From NCBI RefSeq assembly GCF_014191875.1, contig NZ_JACHXD010000002.1, forward strand, positions 1 through 64,000: DNA of 64,000 bases, in the 5' to 3' direction. The DNA comes from Pseudoduganella violacea. Lineage in GTDB: Bacteria > Pseudomonadota > Gammaproteobacteria > Burkholderiales > Burkholderiaceae_D. Positions 36,600 through 44,346 of this stretch are shown here, in pieces; within the stretch, counting starts at the first letter, position 1; every line of letters begins with the position of its first letter. The notes below the pieces were generated by a model, which worked only from the letters and a program-made list of their open reading frames with translations, made no database searches and was not told the origin of the DNA. A program made the position numbers and the translations under genes.

Positions 36600-37379
36600 T
36601 CAGGCGCTGAGCAGGCGGTATTCGGAGGGGCTGAGGCCGGAGGACAGTTTCATGGCGCGGCTGAAGTGGGCGGAGTCGTAGAAGCCGGCCGCCAGGGCGA
36701 CTTCGGTGAGCGAGGCGGCGCCGTTGCGCAGCAGCGCGGCGGACATGCAGATGCGCACGGCCTGCTTGACCTGGCCGAAGGTGACGGCATTGTGCGTGAG
36801 CTGACGCTGCAGGGTGCGCGCCGAGCAGCCCAGGGCGCCGGCGCAGTCGAACAGCTCGGCGCCTGGCATATCGTACAGGGCTTCGGTCAGTTCGATCATG
36901 GCGCTGCCGGCACCGACATGGCGCGCCACCGCTTCCAGCCGCCGTTCGCCGCGCCCCAGCCCGGGCGAATGGCTGCCCGGTTTGAGCTGGTCGACAAAGG
37001 CGTGCATCACGCGCTGGCGCAGCGGGCTATCGTGGCCCTGCTGCGGCTGGCGGCTCAGGCCCGGTCCTTCGACCAGGGTGGCGACGCCGAGCGATACCTT
37101 GCGGTTGATGCCGTTCCAGCGTTCGGCAAATTGTTCGCCGTTGGCCGCGCATTGCACCAGCTCGGACAGCGGATTGGCGTCGCAGGCCAGCAGCAGGCCG
37201 ACCTGCTCTTCCAGCGCCTGGTCGCTGGGCGGCGCCCGTTCGGCGTCGGCGGCCAGGCGCACATAGTCCTCATGCGGCACGAAGCCGTTCACGGCGCTCA
37301 TGACCGCATACGAAAACAGCCGCGGCGACGAGGCGTCGCGCGGCTCCAATGCCTGGGTCAGTAAATGATAGCTGTTCAT
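36600..37379 (-). CDS. AraC-family transcriptional regulator
   Basis: 260 residues. The C-terminal double helix-turn-helix is clear (ALGCSARTLQRQLTHNAV, then LTEVALAAGFYDSAHFSRAM and GLSPSEYR). The N-terminal part is of the Arabinose-binding-like AraC_binding_2/DUF class with no obvious cupin motif, so its ligand is unknown. ATG 37379 gives MNSYHLLTQALEP. It is probably the local regulator of the metabolite locus and lies between its two operons on the same strand. Confidence 0.9.
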   Translation of the reverse strand: MNSYHLLTQALEPRDASSPRLFSYAVMSAVNGFVPHEDYVRLAADAERAPPSDQALEEQVGLLLACDANPLSELVQCAANGEQFAERWNGINRKVSLGVATLVEGPGLSRQPQQGHDSPLRQRVMHAFVDQLKPGSHSPGLGRGERRLEAVARHVGAGSAMIELTEALYDMPGAELFDCAGALGCSARTLQRQLTHNAVTFGQVKQAVRICMSAALLRNGAASLTEVALAAGFYDSAHFSRAMKLSSGLSPSEYRLLSA

Positions 37380-37459
37380 GCTACTCCCGCATTCCGCAAT
37401 CAAGCGGATCAAGCAGCCCCTGCGCGGCCAGCCGGCGCCGCGCAAGGGATGCGTCTTGC

Positions 37460-38305
37460 TCAGGCGGCGAAATCGGCCGCCAGCGCCAGCGGTTCCCAGC
37501 GTGCATACTCATTGCTGACTTGCTCGATCTTGGCTTTCGCGCGCTCGGTCGCGATCTTGCCCGTCAACAGACGCAGGGGTGGCTGCTCGGCTTCCACCAC
37601 CTCGACCATGGCGCGCGCCACGCCGAGTGGGTCGCCCGGCTGCTTGAGGTGGTTGGCCGCGCGCGCTTCACCGAGGCCATTCATCAGATTAGCATACGCA
37701 TCGAGCTTGCGTTCTGCCAGTTGCAGGCCCGTGCCAAGGAAGTCGGTCTTGTAGGGGCCGGGTTGCAGGATGGTGAGCCGGATGCCGAAGCCTTCGATCT
37801 CCTTCGCCATGGTTTCCGAGGCGCCTTCCAGCGCGCACTTGCTGGCGCTGTACATGCCCAGTCCGGGCGGCGCGCCCCAGGCATGGCTGGAGGATAGCTG
37901 GATGATATGGCCTTGATGCCGGTCGCGCATATGCGGCAGCACGGCGCGCGTCATGTTCAAGGTGCCGAAGAAGTTGGTGTCGAAGATGGCGCGCGTCTGC
38001 GCATCCGATACCGCCTCGATCGGCCCGGCCACGCCGTAGCCGGCATTATTGACCAGCACATCGATGCGGCCGAAGGCTGCGATGCAGTCCGCCACCGCGC
38101 GCTCGATGGCGGCCATATCGGTGATGTCCAGCGCGGCCGTGCGGATGCGTTCCGGCGCCAGCCCGCGCAGATCGTCGAGTGTGGACGCGACGCGGGCGGT
38201 AGCAAAAATATAGTCGCCGCGCCGGGCCAGCGTCTCGACGAAGACGCGGCCAAAGCCCTTGGAGCAGCCGGTGATGAACCACACGCGTTGTTTGGTATCA
38301 GTCAT
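37460..38305 (-). CDS. Short-chain dehydrogenase/reductase (classical SDR)
   Basis: 281 residues. NAD(P)-binding TGCSKGFG motif at the N-terminus, NNAG in VLVNNAGYGV, and the catalytic Ser-Tyr-Lys set (LSSSHAWG, YSASKCALEG). Arg residues after the Gly motif suggest NADP preference. It lies 27 bases after the second SDR gene and is likely part of the same operon as the oxygenases. It could reduce or oxidise a pathway intermediate. Confidence 0.9.
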   Translation of the reverse strand: MTDTKQRVWFITGCSKGFGRVFVETLARRGDYIFATARVASTLDDLRGLAPERIRTAALDITDMAAIERAVADCIAAFGRIDVLVNNAGYGVAGPIEAVSDAQTRAIFDTNFFGTLNMTRAVLPHMRDRHQGHIIQLSSSHAWGAPPGLGMYSASKCALEGASETMAKEIEGFGIRLTILQPGPYKTDFLGTGLQLAERKLDAYANLMNGLGEARAANHLKQPGDPLGVARAMVEVVEAEQPPLRLLTGKIATERAKAKIEQVSNEYARWEPLALAADFAA

Positions 38306-38332
38306 GGTCTTTCCTTTCCAGAGAATAGTGGT

Positions 38333-39100
38333 TTACCAGGGCAGAACCTGGCCTTTGTGCATATAGCTGCCGCTCGGCCCATCGTCGCCCAGCAGCGCCA
38401 ATTGCACGCTGGTAGCCGCGCCCTCTTCGATGCTCATTTCGGCATGGGGTCCGCCCATATCCGTGCGCACCCAGCCTGGATGGGCGGCATTCACCTTAAC
38501 GCTGCTCCCGGCCAGCTCCTTGGCCAGGTGGATGGTGAAGGCGTTCACCGCCGTCTTCGAGGCGTTGTAGGCAAACTGGCGGTGGTTCGGCAGGCGCGGG
38601 TCGTCGCTGGTGGCGTGGATATTGAGCGAGGCCAGCACGCTCGATACATTGACGATGCGCCCGGCCGGTGCGCGCTTGATCAGCGGCAGCAGGGTCTGGG
38701 TCAGCCCCACCAGGCCGAAGAAGTTCACTTCGAAGGTGCCGCGCAGCGCATCGCCCGACACCACGCTGGTGGTGTTCTTCTGGTTGAATTCCGTTTCCGG
38801 TGTTTCCAGCATGATGCCGGCGTTGTTCACCAGGATATCGAGCTTGCCGTATTTCTGCTCGATGAAGTCGTAGGCGCGCTGGTGGTCGGCCGCGTTGGCG
38901 ACATTGAATTCCAGCCATTCGGCCTGCACGTCCTGCTCCGCCAGTTCTGCCAGGGCTTTGCGGCCCGATGCCTCGTCGCGCGCGCCGAGGATCACGTGGA
39001 CGCCCTGGCGTCCCAGTTCCAGCGCCGTGCCGAAGCCGATGCCGCGATTGGCGCCGGTGACGAAAGCCACTTTGCGGCTATTTTGCTCTCTCGTGTTCAT
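38333..39100 (-). CDS. Short-chain dehydrogenase/reductase, carbonyl-reductase-like
   Basis: 255 residues. TGANRGIGFGTALELG, NNAGIMLETP, VNVSSVLASL and YNASKTAVNAFT are the cofactor and catalytic motifs. The overall sequence resembles carbonyl reductase or SDR-type dehydrogenases with a C-terminal SYMHKGQVLPW, common in bacterial members. It lies between a darcynin-like gene and the other SDR gene, all on the minus strand with short gaps. Confidence 0.9.
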   Translation of the reverse strand: MNTREQNSRKVAFVTGANRGIGFGTALELGRQGVHVILGARDEASGRKALAELAEQDVQAEWLEFNVANAADHQRAYDFIEQKYGKLDILVNNAGIMLETPETEFNQKNTTSVVSGDALRGTFEVNFFGLVGLTQTLLPLIKRAPAGRIVNVSSVLASLNIHATSDDPRLPNHRQFAYNASKTAVNAFTIHLAKELAGSSVKVNAAHPGWVRTDMGGPHAEMSIEEGAATSVQLALLGDDGPSGSYMHKGQVLPW

Positions 39101-39137
39101 AATGGTCCTTGATCGGTAAAGGTTCTTGCGGCGGTGC

Positions 39138-39479
39138 TTACAACAGCGCCTGCTGCTGTTTGTATTCGTTGTTGATGCCGATGATGACGTTGGAGATCGT
39201 CACATAGCCCTTGGTCAGCATGGGGCTGGCGCGCAGCTCTTCCATCATGAAGTAGTAGGCGCTCAGGTCTTCCGTCTCCATGATCATGAAATCGGAGAAG
39301 CTGGTGGTGAACGCTTCCGCGTCGAAGGAAGCGCGCTTGATGCGGTCGCCGTAGCGGATCAGGATGGGGAAGATGTGCTGCCCCTCGTAGTCCCGCCTTT
39401 CCCCCGGCGGCTTGTGCAGCCATTCGTTGGAAAAGGTGTAGCACATGACGATGTTGTAGACGATTTTCGGCGTACTCAT
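39138..39479 (-). CDS. Darcynin-like small protein
   Basis: 113 residues, soluble. It shares with the protein at 40390-40761 the pattern NIVMCYTFSNEWL, RYGDRIKRASFDAEAFT, FSDFMIMETEDLSAYYFMM and an ending in VIIGI. The DAEAF and DxMxxET spacing matches the darcynin family. The two copies flank the diiron oxygenase gene, suggesting a partner or regulatory role for the oxygenase. Function unknown. Confidence 0.75.
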   Translation of the reverse strand: MSTPKIVYNIVMCYTFSNEWLHKPPGERRDYEGQHIFPILIRYGDRIKRASFDAEAFTTSFSDFMIMETEDLSAYYFMMEELRASPMLTKGYVTISNVIIGINNEYKQQQALL

Positions 39480-39506
39480 GATCTCTCCTTGTCTCGCATA
39501 TCAAAA

Positions 39507-40409
39507 TCAATGGAAGTGCACGCGCTCGGACTGGGAAAAGTCCTTGAGCAGGGCGCGCGTATCGCTGTCGAGGAAGTCGTCCACCTTGCGGAACGAGTCG
39601 CCGGCCAGGATGGCGCGGCGGAAGGCCAGCGTGATGGCCAATTGCACCTCGGCGCTGCGGTTCTGCGTCTGGAAGTCAACCCCGAACTGGCGCTTGAGCT
39701 GGGCCGCGCTGGTCAGGGCCAGGGTGGTGTTGAGTTCCTCCGTGGCGTTGATCAGCTCTTCCATCTGGCGCCGCTCCAGCGGCGTCAGGCTGGGCAGCAC
39801 ATGGTCGATCACGAAGTGGTCGGTGCGGATGTGGCGCGCCTCGTCCAGTCCATGCAGATGCAGCAGGCGCGTGAACGGCGACTTCATTTCCGGGTCCATA
39901 TTGCGCATGCGCGTCTCGAACACGGTGATCACCGACTCGCCCACATAGGCCGTGGCGCACAGCGCCGCCAGCTTGACCAGCGGCGAATGATCGCCTTGGA
40001 ACAGGGTGATGCGCTCCTGGAAGTAATTGTTTTCCAGCTTATAGTCGCAGCCGGTCAGCGTGCGCACGTAGCGGTAGAAGGTGTTCGCATGCTGCACCTC
40101 TTCCGAGGCGAAGCAGCCGAGGGCGTGCACCAGATCGCTGCCTTCCCACAGCTCGCCCTTGCCGCGCATCTGGCTTTCGGCGATCACGCGCACCATCACC
40201 GAGGCGACGTGGAATTCGATCTCGGCCAGCTGCGCCAGTTCCTTGTACAGATAGGCGGTGGCGCGCAGTTGCTCGTCCTTGCGGCCGCAGACCTGCTGCG
40301 AGAGGAAATCCAGTTCTTCCTCGGCGCGCACCGCATGCCAGGGCATGTGGTTGGGATGCAGGAAGTGCTGATGGGCGCTCAGATTGATGTTATGCAGCAA
40401 CGGATTCAT
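39507..40409 (-). CDS. AurF-like diiron oxygenase (putative N-oxygenase)
   Basis: 300 residues from ATG 40409, behind GGAGG. The ferritin-like fold carries the likely diiron ligands: a Glu in LAEIEFH, Glu/His in SEEVQHAN, a Glu in VITVFETRM, then His-Glu-His in LHGLDEARH with the spacing of the AurF ligands. AurF family enzymes oxidise amines, for example an arylamine to a nitro group. The overall similarity is moderate, so the substrate is open. Flanked by two darcynin-like genes, and overlapping the upstream one by 20 bases. Confidence 0.8.
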   Translation of the reverse strand: MNPLLHNINLSAHQHFLHPNHMPWHAVRAEEELDFLSQQVCGRKDEQLRATAYLYKELAQLAEIEFHVASVMVRVIAESQMRGKGELWEGSDLVHALGCFASEEVQHANTFYRYVRTLTGCDYKLENNYFQERITLFQGDHSPLVKLAALCATAYVGESVITVFETRMRNMDPEMKSPFTRLLHLHGLDEARHIRTDHFVIDHVLPSLTPLERRQMEELINATEELNTTLALTSAAQLKRQFGVDFQTQNRSAEVQLAITLAFRRAILAGDSFRKVDDFLDSDTRALLKDFSQSERVHFH

Positions 40410-40761
40410 GTTCCACCTCCTTGGCAAGATCTTCTTCGAATTGGTGATAGCCGTCCTCGATGCCGATGAAGACCTTGTCGATGCTGCACAGGCCATCGGA
40501 CAGCAGGCGCGAATCGCGCAGCTCTTCCACCATGTAGTAGTAATAGGCCAGGTCCGTGGTTTCGATGATCATGAAATCGGTGAACTCCGTACAGAAGCCT
40601 TCGGCATCGTAGGCGCGGCGGCGCAGCAGCTTGTCGTAGCGCGCGAAGATGGGCACGACGTGTTCCATTTCGAAGGCCTTGCGCTGGTCGCGCGACATGC
40701 CCAGCCAGGTGTTCGAAAAGTTGTAGCACATGATGACGGTGTAGGTCAGCTTGGGTTTCAT
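40390..40761 (-). CDS. Darcynin-like small protein (second copy)
   Basis: 123 residues from ATG 40761. Clearly a paralogue of 39138-39479 (VIMCYNFSNTWLGM, RRRAYDAEGFCTEFTDFM, VFIGIEDGY) with a longer acidic C-terminal tail. Its 3' end overlaps the oxygenase start by 20 bases, so translation is coupled to that gene. Function unknown; see the oxygenase entry. Confidence 0.75.
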   Translation of the reverse strand: MKPKLTYTVIMCYNFSNTWLGMSRDQRKAFEMEHVVPIFARYDKLLRRRAYDAEGFCTEFTDFMIIETTDLAYYYYMVEELRDSRLLSDGLCSIDKVFIGIEDGYHQFEEDLAKEVEHESVAA

Positions 40762-40774
40762 GGACAATCCCTTC

Positions 40775-41683
40775 TCAGTAGTAGCTCAGTGCGTTGTAGA
40801 TGGTGCGCTGCGTATCCTCGATCCGCCGGCGGCCGTGCATGACGCGGGCGTTGTCGATCACCACGATGTCCCGGCTCTTCCAGCCCACGTCGAAAGTGTG
40901 GCGCTGGCAGACTTCGTCGAGCACGCGGCGGATGGCGGCGTTCAGCGGCCGGCCGTCGGCGAAGGTGATGCTGGGCCGTTCGTAGTTGAAGGACGGACCG
41001 AAAATGCTGTTGGCGAAGGCATACCGTCCAGGGCTGAACAGCGAGCGGTCCAGGATGGCCGGGGTGCGGAAGCTGTAAGTGACGGAACCATCCTCATTCA
41101 ACTCGATCTTGGTGCTGTCGTTGTCGTTGACCAGGGCCAGCAGGCGGTCAAAGCAGGACTTGGTATCGGCCGCCTCGGGGCCGCCGGCAAAGGCGTGGCG
41201 CACATAGTTCTTCCACAGTTCCTCGCCAACGCGGCGGGTGTAGACGATGTCCTGGTCCTGCAGCGCATTGCGCATCTGCGGCGACAGGTCGCGGTAGACG
41301 GCGGCACCGTCGCACACCGTGGTCTGCGATCCGACGCGCGGCGCCTGCTCGCAGTAGAACCAGCACAGGTCGGGCCAGAACGGGCTGTTGCCGTTCTCGC
41401 AGTGCAGGCCGATGGCGTCGACGCCGGCATCGACCTTCTGCGCCAGCACCTTGCCGTCCTTGTCGTGGAACTGGCGGGCCGGGTCGAGACTGATGCGGCT
41501 GGAATGGAAACGCACCAGATCGGAAAAAGCCTGCACCTCGCAGTCGAAGCCGCGCAGGACGATGTAGCCGTGCCGGCCCAGCCAATTGGCCAGCGTCGGC
41601 TTGTCGATGGAAGCCAGGGTGTCCCCGGCGGAAGCCTTGACCACCAGGCCGGCTTGTTTGGTATGAGCTTCAGTTTGCACCAT
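40775..41683 (-). CDS. TauD/TfdA-family iron/2-oxoglutarate dioxygenase
   Basis: 302 residues from ATG 41683; the longer frame lies inside the ligase gene. Seen: ANWLGRHGYIVLRGFDCEVQ at the N-terminus, the HxE metal pair in GLHCENGNSPFWPDLCWFY, and the distal histidine in DNARVMHGRRRI with the arginine that binds 2-oxoglutarate. The FCEQ and Trp-rich stretch resembles SyrP-like hydroxylases from nonribosomal peptide clusters. It could hydroxylate or desaturate the pathway substrate. The start overlaps the ligase stop by 14 bases. Confidence 0.9.
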   Translation of the reverse strand: MVQTEAHTKQAGLVVKASAGDTLASIDKPTLANWLGRHGYIVLRGFDCEVQAFSDLVRFHSSRISLDPARQFHDKDGKVLAQKVDAGVDAIGLHCENGNSPFWPDLCWFYCEQAPRVGSQTTVCDGAAVYRDLSPQMRNALQDQDIVYTRRVGEELWKNYVRHAFAGGPEAADTKSCFDRLLALVNDNDSTKIELNEDGSVTYSFRTPAILDRSLFSPGRYAFANSIFGPSFNYERPSITFADGRPLNAAIRRVLDEVCQRHTFDVGWKSRDIVVIDNARVMHGRRRIEDTQRTIYNALSYY

Positions 41684-43352
41684 GTTCTCCTTGCTGATAT
41701 TGCTCTTGCGCGTGGCGGCGGCTGCGCACATAGCTTTCAATGTCCTGCCGGCGCGGCCGCCCGGTGACGGTGAATAGGCGCTGGCGCAGGGCCGGCGCGT
41801 CGGTTTCGAATACAAAGTCGGCTGCGCGTTCCACGCCGGACAGCCAGCGTTCGCCATGCGCCTGCAGGCGCGCGCGCAGCGAGATCGGATCGGCGCCCGC
41901 CGCCGTCAGCACGAAGGCGCTCAGGCTTTCCGCGCCCTCGCCTAGCAGCACGATGTCGGCCACGCCCGGCACGCTGCGGTAGGACGCTTCAGCCGGTTCC
42001 GGCGACACGTTACGGCCATGGGCGGTGATGATCAGGTTCTTCTTGCGGCCCACGATGCTGATATAGCCGTCGGCGTCGATGCTGGCCAGGTCGCCGGTCC
42101 ACAGCCAGCCGTCGGCGTCCGTGTGGCAAGCGCTGGGATCGCTGCCGCTGTAGCCGGCGAACAGCGAGGCGCTGCGGATCGCCAGCTCGCCGTCCGAACC
42201 GAGGCGGCATTCCACGTGGGAGAGCGGCTTGCCCACCGTGCCGATGCGGTTCTCGCGCGGCGTATTCCAGGACACCACCGAACTGTTCTCGCTCAAGCCA
42301 TAGCCTTGCAGCACCGGGATGCCGTGGCGCGCCAGGCGCTCGATGGTGGCCGCCGCCACCGGCGCCCCGCCGGCCGCGATCAGCGGCGGCGTGGCGCGGC
42401 CGAACAGGGCGCGGCATAGATGCTCGCCGCGGCAACCCGCCACGGCGGCGGCAGCCAGCGCGGCCTGCTGCGGCGGCGCGGCCTCCGCTTCGGCCAGCGC
42501 CGCATCGACGCCGGCATGCGCCACCGCACCCGCCACGACGCGGTCGGCGGCGGCGGCCAAGGCTTCCACCAGCGAGGGCGGCAAGGTCATGGCGCTGGGC
42601 GCGGCGCGCTGCATCAGGGCCAGCTTGTCGGCCGCCACGGCGCCCGGATCGCCAAGCGGCGCCTGGCCCACCGGCGGCAGCACCACGCAGCCGCCTGCCA
42701 TGAAGGGCATGTACAGCGCGGTGACCTGTTCGATCAGCAGGCTGAATGGCACCAGGTTCAGGTAGCGCGTGTAGTCGCTCGGCTTGGCGCGCTGCCATAG
42801 CGAGGCAAGCAAGGCGTCCAGTCCATGTTCGCGGATGCGCACGCCCTTCGGCTTGCTGGTGGTGCCCGAGGTGTGGATCACCTTGCACACGCGGTCTTCG
42901 CGCGACAGACGGCGCAGCGGCCCGCCCGAGGCGCCCAGCAACTGGTCGATGCGCAGGCAGGGAACGGCGGCAAAAGCTTGCGGCGCGGCCGCGCGCCAGG
43001 CGTCGAAGCGTTGCTGGCCTTCCTCGTCGGTGAGCACGGCGCTGCAGGCCGACAGCAGATGCGCCGCCTGCTCGGCCGAGAAGGCCAGCGGCACCGGCAC
43101 TTCCACATAGCCGCCCAGCAGCAGGGCCAGATCGGCTTCGATCCAGCGCACCGAGTTGGCCGCCACCAGGCCGAGGGTGGCGCCCGGCGCGCAGTGGCCG
43201 CCCAGCGCGCGCTGGATGGCGCGGCAGGCATGATCCAGGGCGCCATAGCTGACGGTGTACTGCGCCGTCCCCGCGCCGCCCAGCTGGACGATGGCCGGCG
43301 CTTGCGGCGCCTTCTGCAGCGTGGCGAGGATGGCGTCGATGAAATGGCTCAT
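41670..43352 (-). CDS. AMP-dependent synthetase/ligase
   Basis: 560 residues. Acyl- or amino-acid-adenylating enzyme of the ANL superfamily. The P-loop is HTSGTTSKPKG, then GYGLSENSSVVSW and TGDLASIDADGYISIVGRKK. The A10-type lysine region near the C-terminus is weak (the ending reads TGRPRRQDIESYVRS), so thioester formation may differ. Ser in GYGLSEN replaces the usual Thr/Met. No carrier protein gene is near, so CoA or direct adenylate use by the following proteins is more likely than carrier loading. Coupled by ATGA to the thermostable-hemolysin-family gene. Confidence 0.9.
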   Translation of the reverse strand: MSHFIDAILATLQKAPQAPAIVQLGGAGTAQYTVSYGALDHACRAIQRALGGHCAPGATLGLVAANSVRWIEADLALLLGGYVEVPVPLAFSAEQAAHLLSACSAVLTDEEGQQRFDAWRAAAPQAFAAVPCLRIDQLLGASGGPLRRLSREDRVCKVIHTSGTTSKPKGVRIREHGLDALLASLWQRAKPSDYTRYLNLVPFSLLIEQVTALYMPFMAGGCVVLPPVGQAPLGDPGAVAADKLALMQRAAPSAMTLPPSLVEALAAAADRVVAGAVAHAGVDAALAEAEAAPPQQAALAAAAVAGCRGEHLCRALFGRATPPLIAAGGAPVAAATIERLARHGIPVLQGYGLSENSSVVSWNTPRENRIGTVGKPLSHVECRLGSDGELAIRSASLFAGYSGSDPSACHTDADGWLWTGDLASIDADGYISIVGRKKNLIITAHGRNVSPEPAEASYRSVPGVADIVLLGEGAESLSAFVLTAAGADPISLRARLQAHGERWLSGVERAADFVFETDAPALRQRLFTVTGRPRRQDIESYVRSRRHAQEQYQQGEHGAN

Positions 43353-44065
43353 AGCGCCACCCCCGTCATCTGCCGCGCCGCCACCAGATGCGGCAGGCCG
43401 CGCGCGATGCTGCCCATGTCCTCCAGTTCTTCCGGCGCCTCGATATCGAGCAGTTGCTGGTTGTAGCGGCAACTGACGGTGTCGAAGAAGCTGCCCAGCG
43501 CATCCAGGCGCACCAGGCCCGTGACGGGACGGGTGTCGTAATAAGTGCCCCAGTCCACACCCTCCACCTTGTCCAGGCGGTTGACGTCGGCCACGGCCAC
43601 TTCCTGGAACGGCAGCTTCATATACTGGAAGGAGCGGCGCAGCTTGGTGGTGGCGGTGCACAGCACGCCGCGCAGGCCAAGATACCAGCAGATCAGGGCC
43701 ATGCCCCGCATCAGTTCCGTGCCGATGCTCGGCTCCAGCGTGGCCAGGGCCGAGACTTCGGCCACGTCGCGCCGTGGCACGTCGCGCTGGAAGATATCGG
43801 CCAGCACCTGGGTCAGCGGCTGCTCCAGATACTGCTCGGAGAACAGCGTGCCGCTGCCGGCGAAAGTCAGGCCGGCGCAGGCCAGGGCCTGGCTCTTGCC
43901 GACGTCGATGCATACCACGAAGCGGTGCGGACGCGGCGCGATGCGCGCGCCATAGCACTGCTGGTACACATGCTGCGCCAGGTGAACCGCCTGGGCATAG
44001 TAAGGGTCGGCGGGGCCGACCAGTTTGAACGCGAGACTGCGCCCGCTTAAGTTGAGATGAAACAT
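43349..44065 (-). CDS. Thermostable hemolysin family protein (GNAT-like)
   Basis: 238 residues. Similar to the thermostable hemolysin family (PF12261), named for Vibrio delta-TH but related in fold to acyltransferases such as autoinducer synthases. Seen: FVVCIDVGKSQALACAGLTF, LFSEQYLEQPL, VAEVSALATLEPSIGTELM and the MALICWYLGLRGVLCTAT segment, a typical acetyltransferase core. First gene of the long operon, and its stop overlaps the ligase ATG. In this context an acyltransferase acting on the ligase product fits better than a toxin role; that is inference. Confidence 0.8.
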   Translation of the reverse strand: MFHLNLSGRSLAFKLVGPADPYYAQAVHLAQHVYQQCYGARIAPRPHRFVVCIDVGKSQALACAGLTFAGSGTLFSEQYLEQPLTQVLADIFQRDVPRRDVAEVSALATLEPSIGTELMRGMALICWYLGLRGVLCTATTKLRRSFQYMKLPFQEVAVADVNRLDKVEGVDWGTYYDTRPVTGLVRLDALGSFFDTVSCRYNQQLLDIEAPEELEDMGSIARGLPHLVAARQMTGVAL

Positions 44066-44204
44066 TTTTTGTACTCCTGGCTGAGGATTTGACGCACCCT
44101 GTTTATGACAAAGTTACGGCTTGGCGCAGGCTTGCTTAAAGCGCTGACCTACTCTTCCATCCGCCGTTTTAGTTGTCACATTGTCATTCCCGCAGTGCGG
44201 CAGC

Positions 44205-44214
44205 GGCTTGTATA
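44205..44214 (-). promoter_or_regulatory. Second copy of the TATACAAGCC site, upstream of the oxygenase operon
   Basis: Identical over ten bases, and in the same orientation, to the site upstream of the MFS unit (36488-36497). It lies about 140 bases before the start at 44065, in the 281-base region between two divergent genes. Shared regulation by the AraC-type protein is inferred. The rest of the 44066-44346 intergenic region shows no other clear element. Confidence 0.4.
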
Positions 44215-44346
44215 AACGCGCCAGTTTTTACAAATTCTTAAGCTGGCCAGCCTGGCAAAAAAACCGCCGCGTCATCACGCTGTAACAACTGGCCGTTACC
44301 CTGCGCGTCGTTGCAATTCCCTCTAACACGACGACAGGCAAGAACA

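Noticed and set aside
43349-44065. Calling the thermostable-hemolysin-family protein a toxin
   Set aside because: It has no signal peptide, begins a biosynthetic operon and has an acyltransferase-like core, so the historic name is probably misleading here.
44175-44192. TTGTCA direct repeats that could be a Pho box for the TonB receptor-phosphodiesterase pair
   Set aside because: The repeats are 8 bases apart instead of the 11 expected for PhoB, and they are far from the receptor start.
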